Part shown: in pieces, positions 23,001-32,741 of the stretch | How positions within the stretch are numbered: position 1 is the first letter of the stretch | Layout: every line of letters begins with the position of its first letter | Assembly (NCBI GenBank): GCA_964016875.1 | Contig: OZ024719.1 | Location: 32,288,679-32,352,678, forward strand | DNA from: Fallopia convolvulus | Lineage: Eukaryota > Streptophyta > Magnoliopsida > Caryophyllales > Polygonaceae | Direction: 5' to 3' | DNA: 64,000 bases | The notes under the pieces: model-generated | What the model was told of the DNA's origin: nothing | Databases searched by the model: none | The model's input: only the letters and a program-made list of their open reading frames with translations | Position numbers and translations under genes: made by a program

Positions 23001-25099
23001 TCACTGTTTAGTCAAATGAGAAAACCTTACCGTTTAACAGTCATGAAATTTGTTCTATTTGTGGTCACTTATTGAATATTTCTTATGATCTGATGGAGAT
23101 GCTATAGCCTCATCCCTTTCTCTTTGCAATCTTTCATTGTTCTTTCCTCAATATAAAATAGTCTCTCATTAAGTAAGGAACAGCTAATCCTGAAAGTTGA
23201 TACCAAGTATCATGCAATTTTGGAAAAGTCAACTCATTAGTTGATGTCTGTTTAGCCCCATTCTTGTTTAATGGATGTCACTGTAGTTTCCCATTGCAAA
23301 TTCATTAAAATGCTTTGAAATTTTGTTTCTCTCAAATAACAATATTGCAGGTATGATCACAGTGCAGGCCATGCGATATTTGTCGTCATCTCAATAGTCA
23401 TTGTCCACTTCCTATTCAGTGGACTTCTTATTGCTACTTGTTGTTGGTAAGGTTCAACATCTTTGAAGCATAGATTTCATTCCTGATTTATAACTTAAGT
23501 GTTTTATGTTGTCATAACTATTATATCGTACCTTTAGTTTGTTTCCATTTGCCACCTGATATGAAGCTTGTTACTTGTTAGCAGCCTCTGAAAGATTTGT
23601 TCCTGCTTTTTTTATTTCCTTCATTCAGGCCCATTTGTTTGCCAGCCTCAGATGTGGTCTCAAACCTACTTCTCCACTTCTTATTCTCAACTAAGTTTTG
23701 TATGGTTATCGATGAACATTCAGTTTTGTATAGTCAGACATGAATTCTGGCTACAATGATGTTTACTTTTTCTCTTAGTATCTGATGATTGAGATATTTA
23801 GCATTTTAATGTATATACTTTCACACATGCAAACAACCGGGAGATGAATTGCATTTTCTCTTATGTCATTAATTATTGTGGGAATTGATTTAGCCACTTC
23901 TCTTTTTTGAGAATCTTGCGTTTTGCTATTGACTTCCGTCTATAAACTTATATTGGTAAATAGTATTTGCCCCACCAATAGTGACCTAAGCATCATTTAT
24001 TCCAACATGGTACTCCGTAAGTACTGTTATATTGAGACATATACATGTTCTTTGTTATTTGCTCTGGTTGACCTTTTATAATGCAGTTTGCTCAATTGAA
24101 ACATATTTTGTGGTTTAATTGCATTATTATGCATGATTGTAATATCATAAGTCAATACCTATGCAGGTTTCTAACAAACAATTATCTCCGTGAAGAGGTT
24201 CCAAACAGTCATGTTGTTGAACAGAGGGTTGAATGGTAAATTCTCCTAGTCTTTCCCCTCTTACTAGGAGAGGAGTCACTCATTTTCTTACTTCGAGATA
24301 TTGGAATGCCCTACTGGGCTTTATTGCTTCTAGTGTTACATCTTTTGTTTCATTATGAATCTTGTAACTATCCTGATGGTTCTGTTTTCTTGTCAAGGTT
24401 GTATGCATTTGATGTGCACTGTAACTCTTTCTTCCCAATGTTTGTTTTGCTTTATGGTAAATTCACTCTCCTTTTTGTTACATCATTTGCTTCTTTGCTG
24501 ATTATACGGCAATGTGTGTGCAGTGTCTGACTTTTATGTGTTTTGGTGGCAGTGATACATTACTTTCTATCGCCCCTCCTCTTGGTGCACAGTTTCCTGC
24601 CTGTTTTGCTATCAAATCTTCTGTTCATGATAGCAATTTCATACTACCATTATCTGAACTTTCTAGGTTATGATGGTAATCCCCTGCTTTCCTTCCATGA
24701 CATATTTGGTGTAATTTTTGAGATTAAGTTTGAAAAACAAAGCACAGCTATCATGGTCAATGCATGTGTTCCAAATCCTTTCCATTTAGATTCATGCAGT
24801 CCTGCGCGCTCATTAAGGCATCCCCTTTCAATGTAATTATTGCTTTGGATGTGGTTTTCTTATAACCCGCTCTCATGCAGTCCTGCCTTTTTTGGAGAGG
24901 ACCACCTTCTTCCTTTACCCTATTGGCATCTTCATCATCCTTACTCCCATCTGTAAGTATCAGAGGGCTGTGTTAATCTTTCTATACATTTTTTTCCATT
25001 ATGAATTTATGTTTTATGCCTTTGGCTTTCACAGTAATACTGAGCGGCTTCAATCCGTCAAGATATGTAATGAACATCTACTTCAGTGGGCATTTATGA
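17068..25099 (+). CDS. UNC50: UNC-50 family Golgi membrane protein, ten exons
   Basis: Exons I could join in frame: 17068-17166, 20547-20614, 21752-21777, 22839-22929, 23351-23446, 24167-24235, 24398-24456, 24553-24675, 24881-24952, 25035-25099. They total 768 bp (255 codons plus TGA). All introns have GT-AG ends. The product has a Ser-rich N-terminus ending YLRRIVK and the family stretches DIEYTFWQM, CTSPKVVYQHT, QWARDDPAF, YDHSAGHA, VEWLYAFDVHCNSFFP, SYYHYLNFLGYD, FLERTTFFLYPIG and SGFNPSRY. It also has several hydrophobic segments consistent with the polytopic membrane topology of UNC-50. Family members are Golgi membrane proteins; worm UNC-50 is needed for nicotinic receptor assembly, while the plant role is poorly defined. 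Exon structure is complete with no lesion. A 3.4-kb first intron hosts a MITE, and a retrotransposon stack ends just upstream. Exon 1 is the least conserved, but its ATG and splice donor fit well. Confidence 0.95.
19426..20207. mobile_element. hAT-like MITE in UNC50 intron 1
   Basis: The ends are inverted: tagtgtattaaaaggcg at the left and, in reverse complement, cagtgtttaaaaaggc at the right. Behind them are GC-rich arms full of cctaggcgcgcct-type blocks (19440-19580 and 20120-20195) around an AT-rich centre of about 500 bp. The CAGTG terminus fits non-autonomous hAT elements. I could not confirm an 8-bp target duplication; the flanks agree only partly. No transposase ORF. Confidence 0.6.
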
Positions 25100-25560
25100 T
25101 TGGAAGGCTAACAGAATGCTCTGATCAGCTAGCACATACATTCAGCAAGGAGGAAGATTCTCTTATGTGAAAGAAAACTGGCCAAATGGAAGAACTGGCA
25201 TAACCCCTTTTTAGTTAAATCACAAATGGCTTTGTGCTGTCCTGGAGCAAGACAAGGGAGGGCAATATTGTTCTTATATTTACTAGATGGAGCTTTTAAT
25301 TGAAATAGAGACACCGAATGTACATGATTTTGCCCTTGACAATTCTTGTTCTTGTGGACAGATCTTGCGCTTTCTTGTATTGTTTTCTTACTGGTGGATT
25401 TTGCTTACAATGTTGGGTTTTCTGATCATTTTTTGTAGTAGAAAATGGCCTTTGGATCAATTGTCTCATTTGAAATGCTACGCGACCAACTGAAGTTCTG
25501 TATCGATTTTATAATCCTACACAATGTCACACAAAAGAAGGAATTTTAAGCACCAAATTA
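25100..25560 (+). other. UNC50 3' flank, presumed 3'UTR
   Basis: Non-coding sequence following the stop codon. No clear AATAAA near the stop; the transcript end cannot be placed. Confidence 0.35.
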
Positions 25561-25722
25561 TAAGAGAAAATGTTTGCGTATCGTTACAAAAGGCTGGGAC
25601 CTCTGCTTGATGTTTAGGCCGTGATCTTGTGAAAGTTATTGTGTTTTGCGTCTCCTCCTTGATTCTCCTTATTATGGAATGAAGAACACGATCAGAAACA
25701 CGCCAAAGACTTGCCGTTTGAT

Positions 25723-25905
25723 TGCTTAAGCAATAAGAGTTGAAATCTTCTCAGAATTGTATAAGAGTCACTCTGTGTGTTTCATCCCTCAAAGTCCCTC
25801 CTTTTCTGATTTCTTGCTCAAGCAATAAGAGTTGAAATCTCCTCAGAATTGTATAAGAGTCACTCGTGTGTTTCATCCCTCCAAGTCCCTCCTTTTCTGA
25901 TTTGA
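25723..25905. repeat. Tandem duplication (~95 bp) downstream of UNC50
   Basis: A block starting ttgctcaagcaataagagtt (a gcttaagcaataagagtt variant in copy 1) and running through gtataagagtcactc, tgtttcatccctc and agtccctccttttctgattt occurs twice in a row, with few differences. Function unknown. Confidence 0.85.
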
Positions 25906-26172
25906 ACTCGTGTGTTTAATCTTTGGGCGAAATGGTGCATCCTGCTCATTGGCTTTTATACATTGCCTTTGAGATGGATTTAGTCCATATATCAATTTTG
26001 GTGCATTTTAACTAAATTCAGTTATTATTGTCACATAGTTGAATTTCAATTTTCTTTCCATCTTGACCCCTCAGATTCCGTTAGCGGAACCTTACGGGAT
26101 CAATGTTGTAATTGTTGTTGAACTCGTTTGTCTGATTGTACTTGAATTTGTTTTGAGAAGAATAAAAGGAGG

Positions 26173-26408
26173 ATTTGATGGCTTGCACGAACAACGACGA
26201 CAGTGATCCTCCCAAGCCAGCCCAAACCCAACTTGACACGACGTACTCAACCTACCAACTCCTCCTTGACTGGAACAAGGTGGTGTGTAAGGCACCGACA
26301 TTGCTCAACGGTGGGTCGACAATGACTCGACAGTGGCTCGAGAGACCCAAGCTTCTCCAAAGGTGATGGTTTGATGGCTTGCACGAACAACGACGACAGT
26401 GATCCGAC
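26173..26408. repeat. Direct repeat pair in spacer
   Basis: gatggcttgcacgaacaacg followed by acgacagtgatcc occurs at about 26177-26209 and again at about 26373-26405. Sequences between and after differ. Small frames here show no recognisable domain. Confidence 0.8.
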
Positions 26409-26409
26409 T

Positions 26410-27348
26410 TCCATGGCCAGCCAGTGGTGGTGGTGGTTTTGGGCTTCATGACCGCGATCACAGGGGTGCTCGGTTTTCCTTTCATGAAGGCTAGCAACTC
26501 TTCCAATTTTGTGTTCTAATAAGGTGGGGGTGATGTATACAAACGAGAGCTAGCTAAGATATACATGAGAGAGACAGAAAAATAAAAGTGAGAGGGAGAT
26601 ATGGGCGAGGGAAACCGAGAGATAAGCTTGGAGCAGTACGAGAGGGTAAAGAGATCAACATGGCAAGTCTAGTCGGGCTTTTTACACATTTAAGTCAAAA
26701 TTTGCGGTTCTCACATGGTTGCTCACGATCATGCAAGTGTGATGGCGGTGTGAAACGTGACGAAAATATAAGGCGGTCCGTATTAATACACTTAACTTAT
26801 ATATATTGACCTTTATTTACCAAAAAAAAAATATATTGACCTTTATACTTATAAGATAATACACTAATCGGACTCCCTTATTAAAAAATGGTTGACCATT
26901 AATTTAATGATACGTAAGATCATAATAGTACATTCTAATTTATTCGGGTTGTGCTTTAAACAATTGGGTGAATTATTAGCATCTCGAACTCCCTTATTAA
27001 TTAGGAAACATTATCATTCAATTATTAATTATTACGACTTAAATAATAATGAAAATATACTTCTTTAGAAAGTAAGATATTAAGCAATTACTGAAAATAA
27101 ATTGAACTGGTATTTATCAAAATTCAATTCTTTGCCTAAAAATGCCTCTTGACATCCAAGAAATTATGTTCCTAATAACTATTCGTTCAACTTAATTTAT
27201 CTAACGAAAAATTTAATTTATATAGTAATATTCAACGATCATTATTATATAATAATTAAAATAATTATTTTGAGAAAATAATATTTACCAATTTATCCTT
27301 CTATAAGGGAGATGGTTATTACATCACATGCCTGGAACTATGCCCATG
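26410..27348. other. AT-rich spacer, nothing recognised
   Basis: AT-rich sequence with short A and T runs and no sustained frame, RNA gene or repeat that I can identify. Confidence 0.6.
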
Positions 27349-27790
27349 TGTTGTGAACTCGTCTTCGGATTCACGAATGGATCTTTGTCTTGAACTCGTA
27401 GTTGGTCTCACGATTGCCGAATCGATAGGTTTTGAGGCCTAGAATTTGAGGGAGAAGTAGAATAGAAATGAGAAGTTGTCTAGATCAAGGGATAACTAGA
27501 CGAGAGGAAGTAGGTTGGAAGGAGTTGACGCCTAGAAGATAAAGTCTGGAGCAATCTTGAATCGTTATGAATTAAACCAAGCGTAAGAAACATAGAGGGG
27601 TGTAGCTCCTTTATATAGAGGAGGCCACAAAACCCTAGCAAACAATGAGAGAGGCGCCTAGGGTTACGCATACAAGCGGCCCAACGATGCCTAGCCCATT
27701 AAGAACATACTAAATGTGAACAAGTACTTTATAAGCATTTCTTTTGGCCTCACATGGCTAGATATGTGAACAAGTACTATTAGGGTTGTG
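27349..27790 (-). mobile_element. Inverted LTR fragment left of the gypsy integrase
   Basis: On the minus strand this aligns with 29200-29610: ctcctctatataa(g/a)ggagc TATA region, ttggtttaatt, ccagactttatc, and gtgagacc(a/t)actacgagttc near the end, closing in ttcacaaca (plus strand TGTTGTGAA at 27349). The orientation is opposite to the integrase fragment and the right LTR, so it comes from another insertion or an inversion. atgtgaacaagtact occurs twice near its inner edge (about 27714 and 27764). Confidence 0.7.
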
Positions 27791-27794
27791 TGTC

Positions 27795-28900
27795 GTGCCA
27801 AACGGCTAAGTCTCAGTCTCAACCACATGGGCTTTACATGCCTCTCCCTATCCAGGACGCCCCGTGGGAAGATCTTTCCATGGATTTTATCACATGACTC
27901 CCAATTTCGAGGTGTGGTAAAGATTCCATCTTTGTAGTCGTGGACTGGTTCTCAAAGATGGCCCACTTCATCATTTGCAAAGGGACCAACAACCCAGTGG
28001 ATATTGCGAATCTGTTCTTCGAGCATGTGGTGAAGTCACATGGTAGCCCTCACACTATCATTAGTGATAGGGACACCAAGTTTTGCATCCACTTTTGGAG
28101 GACACTTTGGGGGAAGTTAGGGACACGACTCATTTTTTCTACTGCTTACCACCCCCAAATCGATGGTTAGACTGAGGTGACCAATCGGACCTTGAGCACC
28201 CTTCTTAGGACGGTGCACAAGGCTAACCCACGCTGGTGGGAGGACTTACTTTTCCATGTTGAGTTTGCATATAACAAGTCCTATCACACAACGACAAAGA
28301 TGACCCCGTTCGAGGTTGTCTACGGGCGTAACCCATGTACGCCGATGGACTTGGTGCCACACCCATTCAAGACCGGCGAGCATGTCGACGCGACCAACCA
28401 CGCCAACCATTTCTGTCGCCTACACAACCATACTAAGGCCCAACTAAAGAAGTGCTCGGAGTAGTACGCCGCCCAACGCAACAAGGGTGTCGTTCACGGA
28501 TTTTTGAGCCTGAAGACATGGTGTGGCTGCATATTTGCAAGGATCGGTTTCCCAAGCCTCGCAAGATGAAGCTACACCCTAGGGGAGATGGCCCCTTTCC
28601 AGTCCTTCGACGCATCGGGGACAATTCATACATCCTGGACCTCCCGGGTAAGTACAATGTCCACGCTTCCTTCAATGTCTCGGATCTCTCTCCCTATGTG
28701 GATCCCGAGTATCATGACGAGGAAACGAGGATGTTTCCCAAACAAGGGGAGGGTGATGTCACCCCGCCTATGGATGGCAACAAAGATAGTCTATGTTAGT
28801 GCGCTCCGATGGACCTATCACTAGGGCCCGAACACGCGCAATTGCTCGTGCCAAGGCCTCCATCGTCACACGCACGCTAGCCAACCACTAAACACCCATG
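27795..28900 (+). pseudogene. Ty3-gypsy integrase fragment with C-terminal tail
   Basis: The plus-strand frame from about 27817 gives PLPIQDAPWEDLSMDF. Then come VVVDWFSKMAHF (first catalytic Asp), ISDRDTKF (second Asp), HPQIDG and TEVTNRTL (Glu), FAYNKSYH, and a C-terminal region with RDGPFPVLRRIGDNSYILDLP. The polyprotein tail GPITRAR lies at about 28808-28861. This is the catalytic core and C-terminus of a plant gypsy integrase. Lesions: TGA near 27894, TAG at 28168-28170 replacing the usual Gln, TAG near 28462, and a frameshift near 28480. Protease, reverse transcriptase and RNase H are absent on the left, where the frame meets the inverted LTR fragment. Confidence 0.85.
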
Positions 28901-29199
28901 GCCAAGCCATCCTTCGCGTGTGTCGTCACTACCCGTCACTCGGCGCCGAGGACCTCATCCCAAACCATGCCCCTGTTGTGCCATCGTTGGGCCAACCGGG
29001 TGACGACACTTTAGGTTCGCGTGCATGCCAGGCTGTGTTACACCTCATACAGCGGCCACAACACACCTTGCGCACATGCCATTGGCGAGCCGACTCCCTT
29101 GTCGCGCCACGTCAACCCTTGTCATTTCCTTGTCGCGACATCCGCGACTAGGCCACCGTGACCATCTATCCTTTACTGCTATTTTAGCATATTTCCAAC

Positions 29200-29610
29200 A
29201 TAAAACCTTCTAGTTATGTGTGTTACTAGTTTTAGTAGGTTGTTTTGGGCTTGGGCCGACCTTGGGCTGGCTTGCATGCCATGCCCTAGCCGCCCCTTGC
29301 CTCTCTTAGGTTTTTCTTGGATCTCCTCTATATAAGGGAGCCACACCCTATTTGTTTGCTACACTTGGTTTAATTTGATATCGAAACTATCGAGATTTTT
29401 CCAGACTTTATCGTCCTAGGCTTCATTCCTCAAATCTCTCTTCCTCTCTCATGTTCTCCCTTGAACTCGAGCCCTATCATCGCTACACTCTTATTTCCTT
29501 CCTGATTCTAGGCTTCTCGCCTAAAAAACTATTGCTTTCGCATAGGTGAGACCTACTACGAGTTCAAGACAAGGATCCAATGGTGAATTCGGAAACGGGT
29601 TCACACCACA
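29200..29610 (+). mobile_element. 3' LTR of the gypsy fragment
   Basis: Follows the integrase fragment in the same orientation. Carries a promoter-like tctatataagggag at about 29328-29341 and ends around ttcacaccaca. Homologous in reverse complement to 27349-27790. The left boundary is approximate. Confidence 0.65.
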
Positions 29611-30363
29611 CTCCTGAAACTAGATTTAAATGTAACTCAAGTATTCACATTGACTTCTAGAACATCACTTAATGATAGGCTTAATTTAATTCATTTTATT
29701 AATAAGAATATTATATATTGGGATCTTTGCTTTTTGAGCCTTTTTCTTGAGCAAGTAATCCATTTTGCAAGCCCAATTGTAGTTATTGAGCCCGTGCCCG
29801 AGAGATATCCTTAGCTGGATGGGTATCGGGTGTGTCGGTGTCGTGGCCTAATCAGGGTGAGCGACGTCTTCTTTCTTTTATGATTGAGGCTTGACTCGGT
29901 TTATTATTGTTGGCCGATCGGTAAGGTGCTTTAGTAGATGAAAGCTCGATATTGGACTCAGGCGAGTTGTGTAGCTCTCGATGGCACATAGTCTCATCAT
30001 AGTGTCTACTACTTGTGGAGTGGTTACTCTTTCTCCTTGATCATATGATGAAAATCAAGGATCGTATAGTCCACAATGCAAGGTAAGCCCCCTAGACTTC
30101 CAAGGAATTCGACAACAAACACCCAAAAATCTGGCCTTTCTTCAACTGGCGTTTTCTCCGTGGTCCGGACTCCGATTTGAGTGATTCCAACTCGAGGAGC
30201 TAGATCTACGAGTTTACTTCAATTAATCAAAATGTTAGAGCTAGATAATGAGTACTTAAAAAGTTATGATAGTTTTACTGAGGTGTCGCAGAATCCACCG
30301 AGAAGAGATTTCAATGGGAGTTTCAATGAGAGTGATGGAGTGGCGATGGAAGGAGGTTGAAAT
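29611..30363. other. Spacer of degenerate repeat character
   Basis: No open frame of note. ccggactccgatttgagtga near 30165 is of the kind seen in plant LTR/leader sequences, but I see no partner copy. Confidence 0.4.
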
Positions 30364-31078
30364 TGTAATATCCGCTATATTCGAAGTATAATAAAACGAG
30401 TATTTATTCCAATATTTTTTTTTCTCTAACATAGAGAATTTAATAATCTTTATAATTTTATTTTATATTATGAAAGGTTATAAAAGTTTACTACAATGAC
30501 AATTAAGAATTTAACTAAATATATTAAACAAGCCGGGTATCTATGTAAATATTTTTCCTCTTTAAAAGAGAGTTAATTATTTTTATAATTTTCTTAATAA
30601 ATTATAAAAATGTTATAAAGGGTTATCAAAGTGACAAATAAAATTTCCAACAAATATAAATCATATGAATTTCGAATTTACAATTAATGTAATAATTACA
30701 AGGAGACAAAAATACGAAACAAGGCAAATAAAAAGGGGCAAGAGTCGGGACTCGAACCCAAGACCTCTTGCACCTCTCCCATAATAGCACACATTCCAAT
30801 CCACTAGGCTAACTCAATTTGACTACCCATATTACAATTCTTTTAATTATAAACAATCCTATTCTTGTTCTTCCAAGAGGACATCAGACGTTTGCATGAT
30901 TGAACTGACGTTAAACAAGTGCTTCCATCAATGGCCTCCCAATCCTCCTTGTTGCTTCAAAGACCATCCAAATCTATCATCATGCTTTGTCATCATCAAA
31001 CAAACACAACAACACCCAATTCCCTTCAATCCCCCTTCCTTCTATAGGTCAAATTCATTCATGGTGGATCAAGAGATA
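30364..31078 (+). mobile_element. LTR fragment, reverse-complement relative of 45640-46349
   Basis: It starts TGTAATATCCGC. In reverse complement it follows the right end of the solo LTR 42492-46349 for about 700 bp, including the tRNA-like block, the cttttaattat region and aattgggtgttgttg. Similarity stops near 31078 at a gatccacc/gagatag junction, so the rest of the LTR is lost. No target duplication can be checked. Confidence 0.7.
30730..30811 (-). ncRNA. Pol III-type A box, B box and T-run inside the LTR fragment
   Basis: On the minus strand: A-box-like TAGCCTAGTGG (30811-30801), B-box-like GGGTTCGAGTCCC (30759-30746), then a run of five T (30734-30730). The same three signals, at the same place, occur in the solo LTR at 45921-46001. 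It is not a foldable tRNA as far as I can pair it by eye. Transcription is inferred. Confidence 0.4.
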
Positions 31079-31588
31079 GTATTAGATGAAGGGATTTATT
31101 AATTTAAGACTTTATTAATGGAAAAATACTTACATGTCTTTCCAAATCATATTATAAACTTATATATAATATGGATAAGTTATTCTTATCATAAGATAAT
31201 TTTATATGATTAAGTTGAAGACTAAAACGATATATTAAATAATTTGCATATGTTTTATATAAAGAAATAGAGGTTGGTTCTGGTGGAATAAGTGTTAAAA
31301 TGAAAGCTAGAAATAAATCTGGGACGTTAGATTGAGAAAATTAAAGATGGAGATTAAAAGGGGAAACACGTTAAAAGAAAACAGATGCGTGTTGTGAAAA
31401 AAATTTCGGTGGCATTTTTGTGAATATCACCAAAAGACAACCTAAAATAGTAATTTAAGGGGCGGGACATAAAACCCCCAAATAGGTGGCTCGTCTTTCA
31501 TTTTCGGTTGATTTCTCCCAAGAGAAAGTCCCTATTCAAAATCACAAACCAAAACCCCTTTCAATCTCATAAACATTCTCCATGGCAA
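31079..31588. other. AT-rich spacer, possible upstream region of a small host exon
   Basis: 31079-31440 is AT-rich without frames. 31490-31588 is C-rich and CT-rich leader-like sequence (aaccaaaacccctttcaatctcat) such as precedes plant start codons. No TATA box that I would defend. Confidence 0.35.
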
Positions 31589-31627
31589 ATGAGAGGGATT
31601 GATCATCAAGAAGTCGTTAAGAAGAAG
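31589..31627 (+). CDS. Candidate first exon of an unidentified host gene
   Basis: ATG at 31589 opens 13 codons (MRGIDHQEVVKKK) ending at AAG. They are followed immediately by GTAAG, a strong plant splice donor, which is also the 5-bp target duplication of the copia element starting at 31633. Sequence after the element (41782 on) again begins GTAAG and looks like intron. I do not recognise the peptide, and an upstream ATG at 31582 would give only six codons. Downstream exons are not found in the window. It may be a chance arrangement. Confidence 0.3.
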
Positions 31628-31632
31628 GTAAG

Positions 31633-32689
31633 TGTTGGGACGTTGTTGGGACCTCTGGTTCTAAACAACAGATCAACGATTCAATTCTCTTAAGTTTTGA
31701 TAATGAAAAACACCATAGGGACCTAATGTGGTTTGTTCAAGTATTTCTAAGGAACACAGGTACAGCCAAGAACTCCTACGAATGACCAAAAGCCACTGCA
31801 GGCCACAATGAAGAGTTTCCATCAAGGGAACTCTGAAGAGGAAAGTTCCCATGAAGTGGGAACTCCCAGAAACAATCAAGAGAACACAAGCTTACAACGA
31901 TGAAGAGTTTCCATCAAGGGAACTCTGAAGAAGTCAGTTCCCATGACATGGGAACTCACATGTGAGGACAACGACCGTTCAGCGCAGATCGCGGGTTCTG
32001 TCTCAGACAGCCCGAGGGAACAGTCTGAGGATCAGACTGTCACGCTTCATCCAACGGTCCGATTGATCCAAGAAGTTGACCTAGTTCAAACCAAAGTCAC
32101 ATGTGAAGAAAGTACAACTTGGGCATCAAGCAAAGGGCATTTTGGACACAAACGAAAGATGCGACTGCCCAAGCTCATTGGACTATAAAGCCAAATGAAT
32201 AGTACTCGGTCTGAGTACTTCTCCCAGAACTTACAAACACCCACATCAGAGAAAAGAAAGAAAAGGAAGAGAAGTCCCCTCCGGCGAGTGTGTGATCTCG
32301 ACGACGGTGAAGCTGAAGTTCCCAGGAGCAAGGGAACTGAGAAGTCAGCGTAAGGTTGGAGTTACTTGTGTTTTGCTGTTGTGAGCTTAGGAACTCAGTT
32401 GAGAGGATTTACTAGTGTTGCTAGAGTTAGGAAGAACTTGTAGGAACAGAGAAGTGTAAATCCGGCTGTGTAACTAAGGAACAAAGCAATCAATATAAGT
32501 AAGTCATTCAAAATCCTCCAAGCGGAGGTAGAGGTTTACCCATACAACTAGTTGGTTGTAGTGGGGTTCCTCTATAAAGGAACTGTGCCTTTTACTGTTT
32601 TTATTACTTGCGATTATTTACTTCCGCTGCCTTGGAAACAGCTTAATTGCCAGTTCCCAAGCTCACTGCTAACCGGTTACGATCCAACA
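31633..32689 (+). repeat. 5' LTR of the Sirevirus-like element
   Basis: 1057 bp, TG...CA, about 98 % like 40729-41781 by eye. It contains an internal direct repeat: gatgaagagtttccatcaag with its flanks at about 31806-31866 and 31897-31955. A tataaag motif occurs at 32187-32193 (ggactataaagcc). Confidence 0.95.
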
Positions 32690-32690
32690 A

Positions 32691-32703
32691 TTGATATCAG
32701 AGC
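32691..32703 (+). promoter_or_regulatory. Primer binding site, tRNA-Met type
   Basis: TTGATATCAGAGC one base after the LTR; compare the usual TGGTATCAGAGC. The mismatches may reflect decay. Confidence 0.8.
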
Positions 32704-32741
32704 TTGCGCTCTAGATTTGTGTTAGCATCGCAGGTGTCAAA

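Noticed and set aside
24306..25170. Plus-strand frames of 74-97 codons
   Set aside because: Each is a UNC50 exon running on into intron sequence; replaced by the spliced gene model.
30364..31078. Complete LTR on the plus strand
   Set aside because: Similarity to the solo LTR stops near 31078 and no TG...CA partner end or target duplication was found; kept as a fragment.
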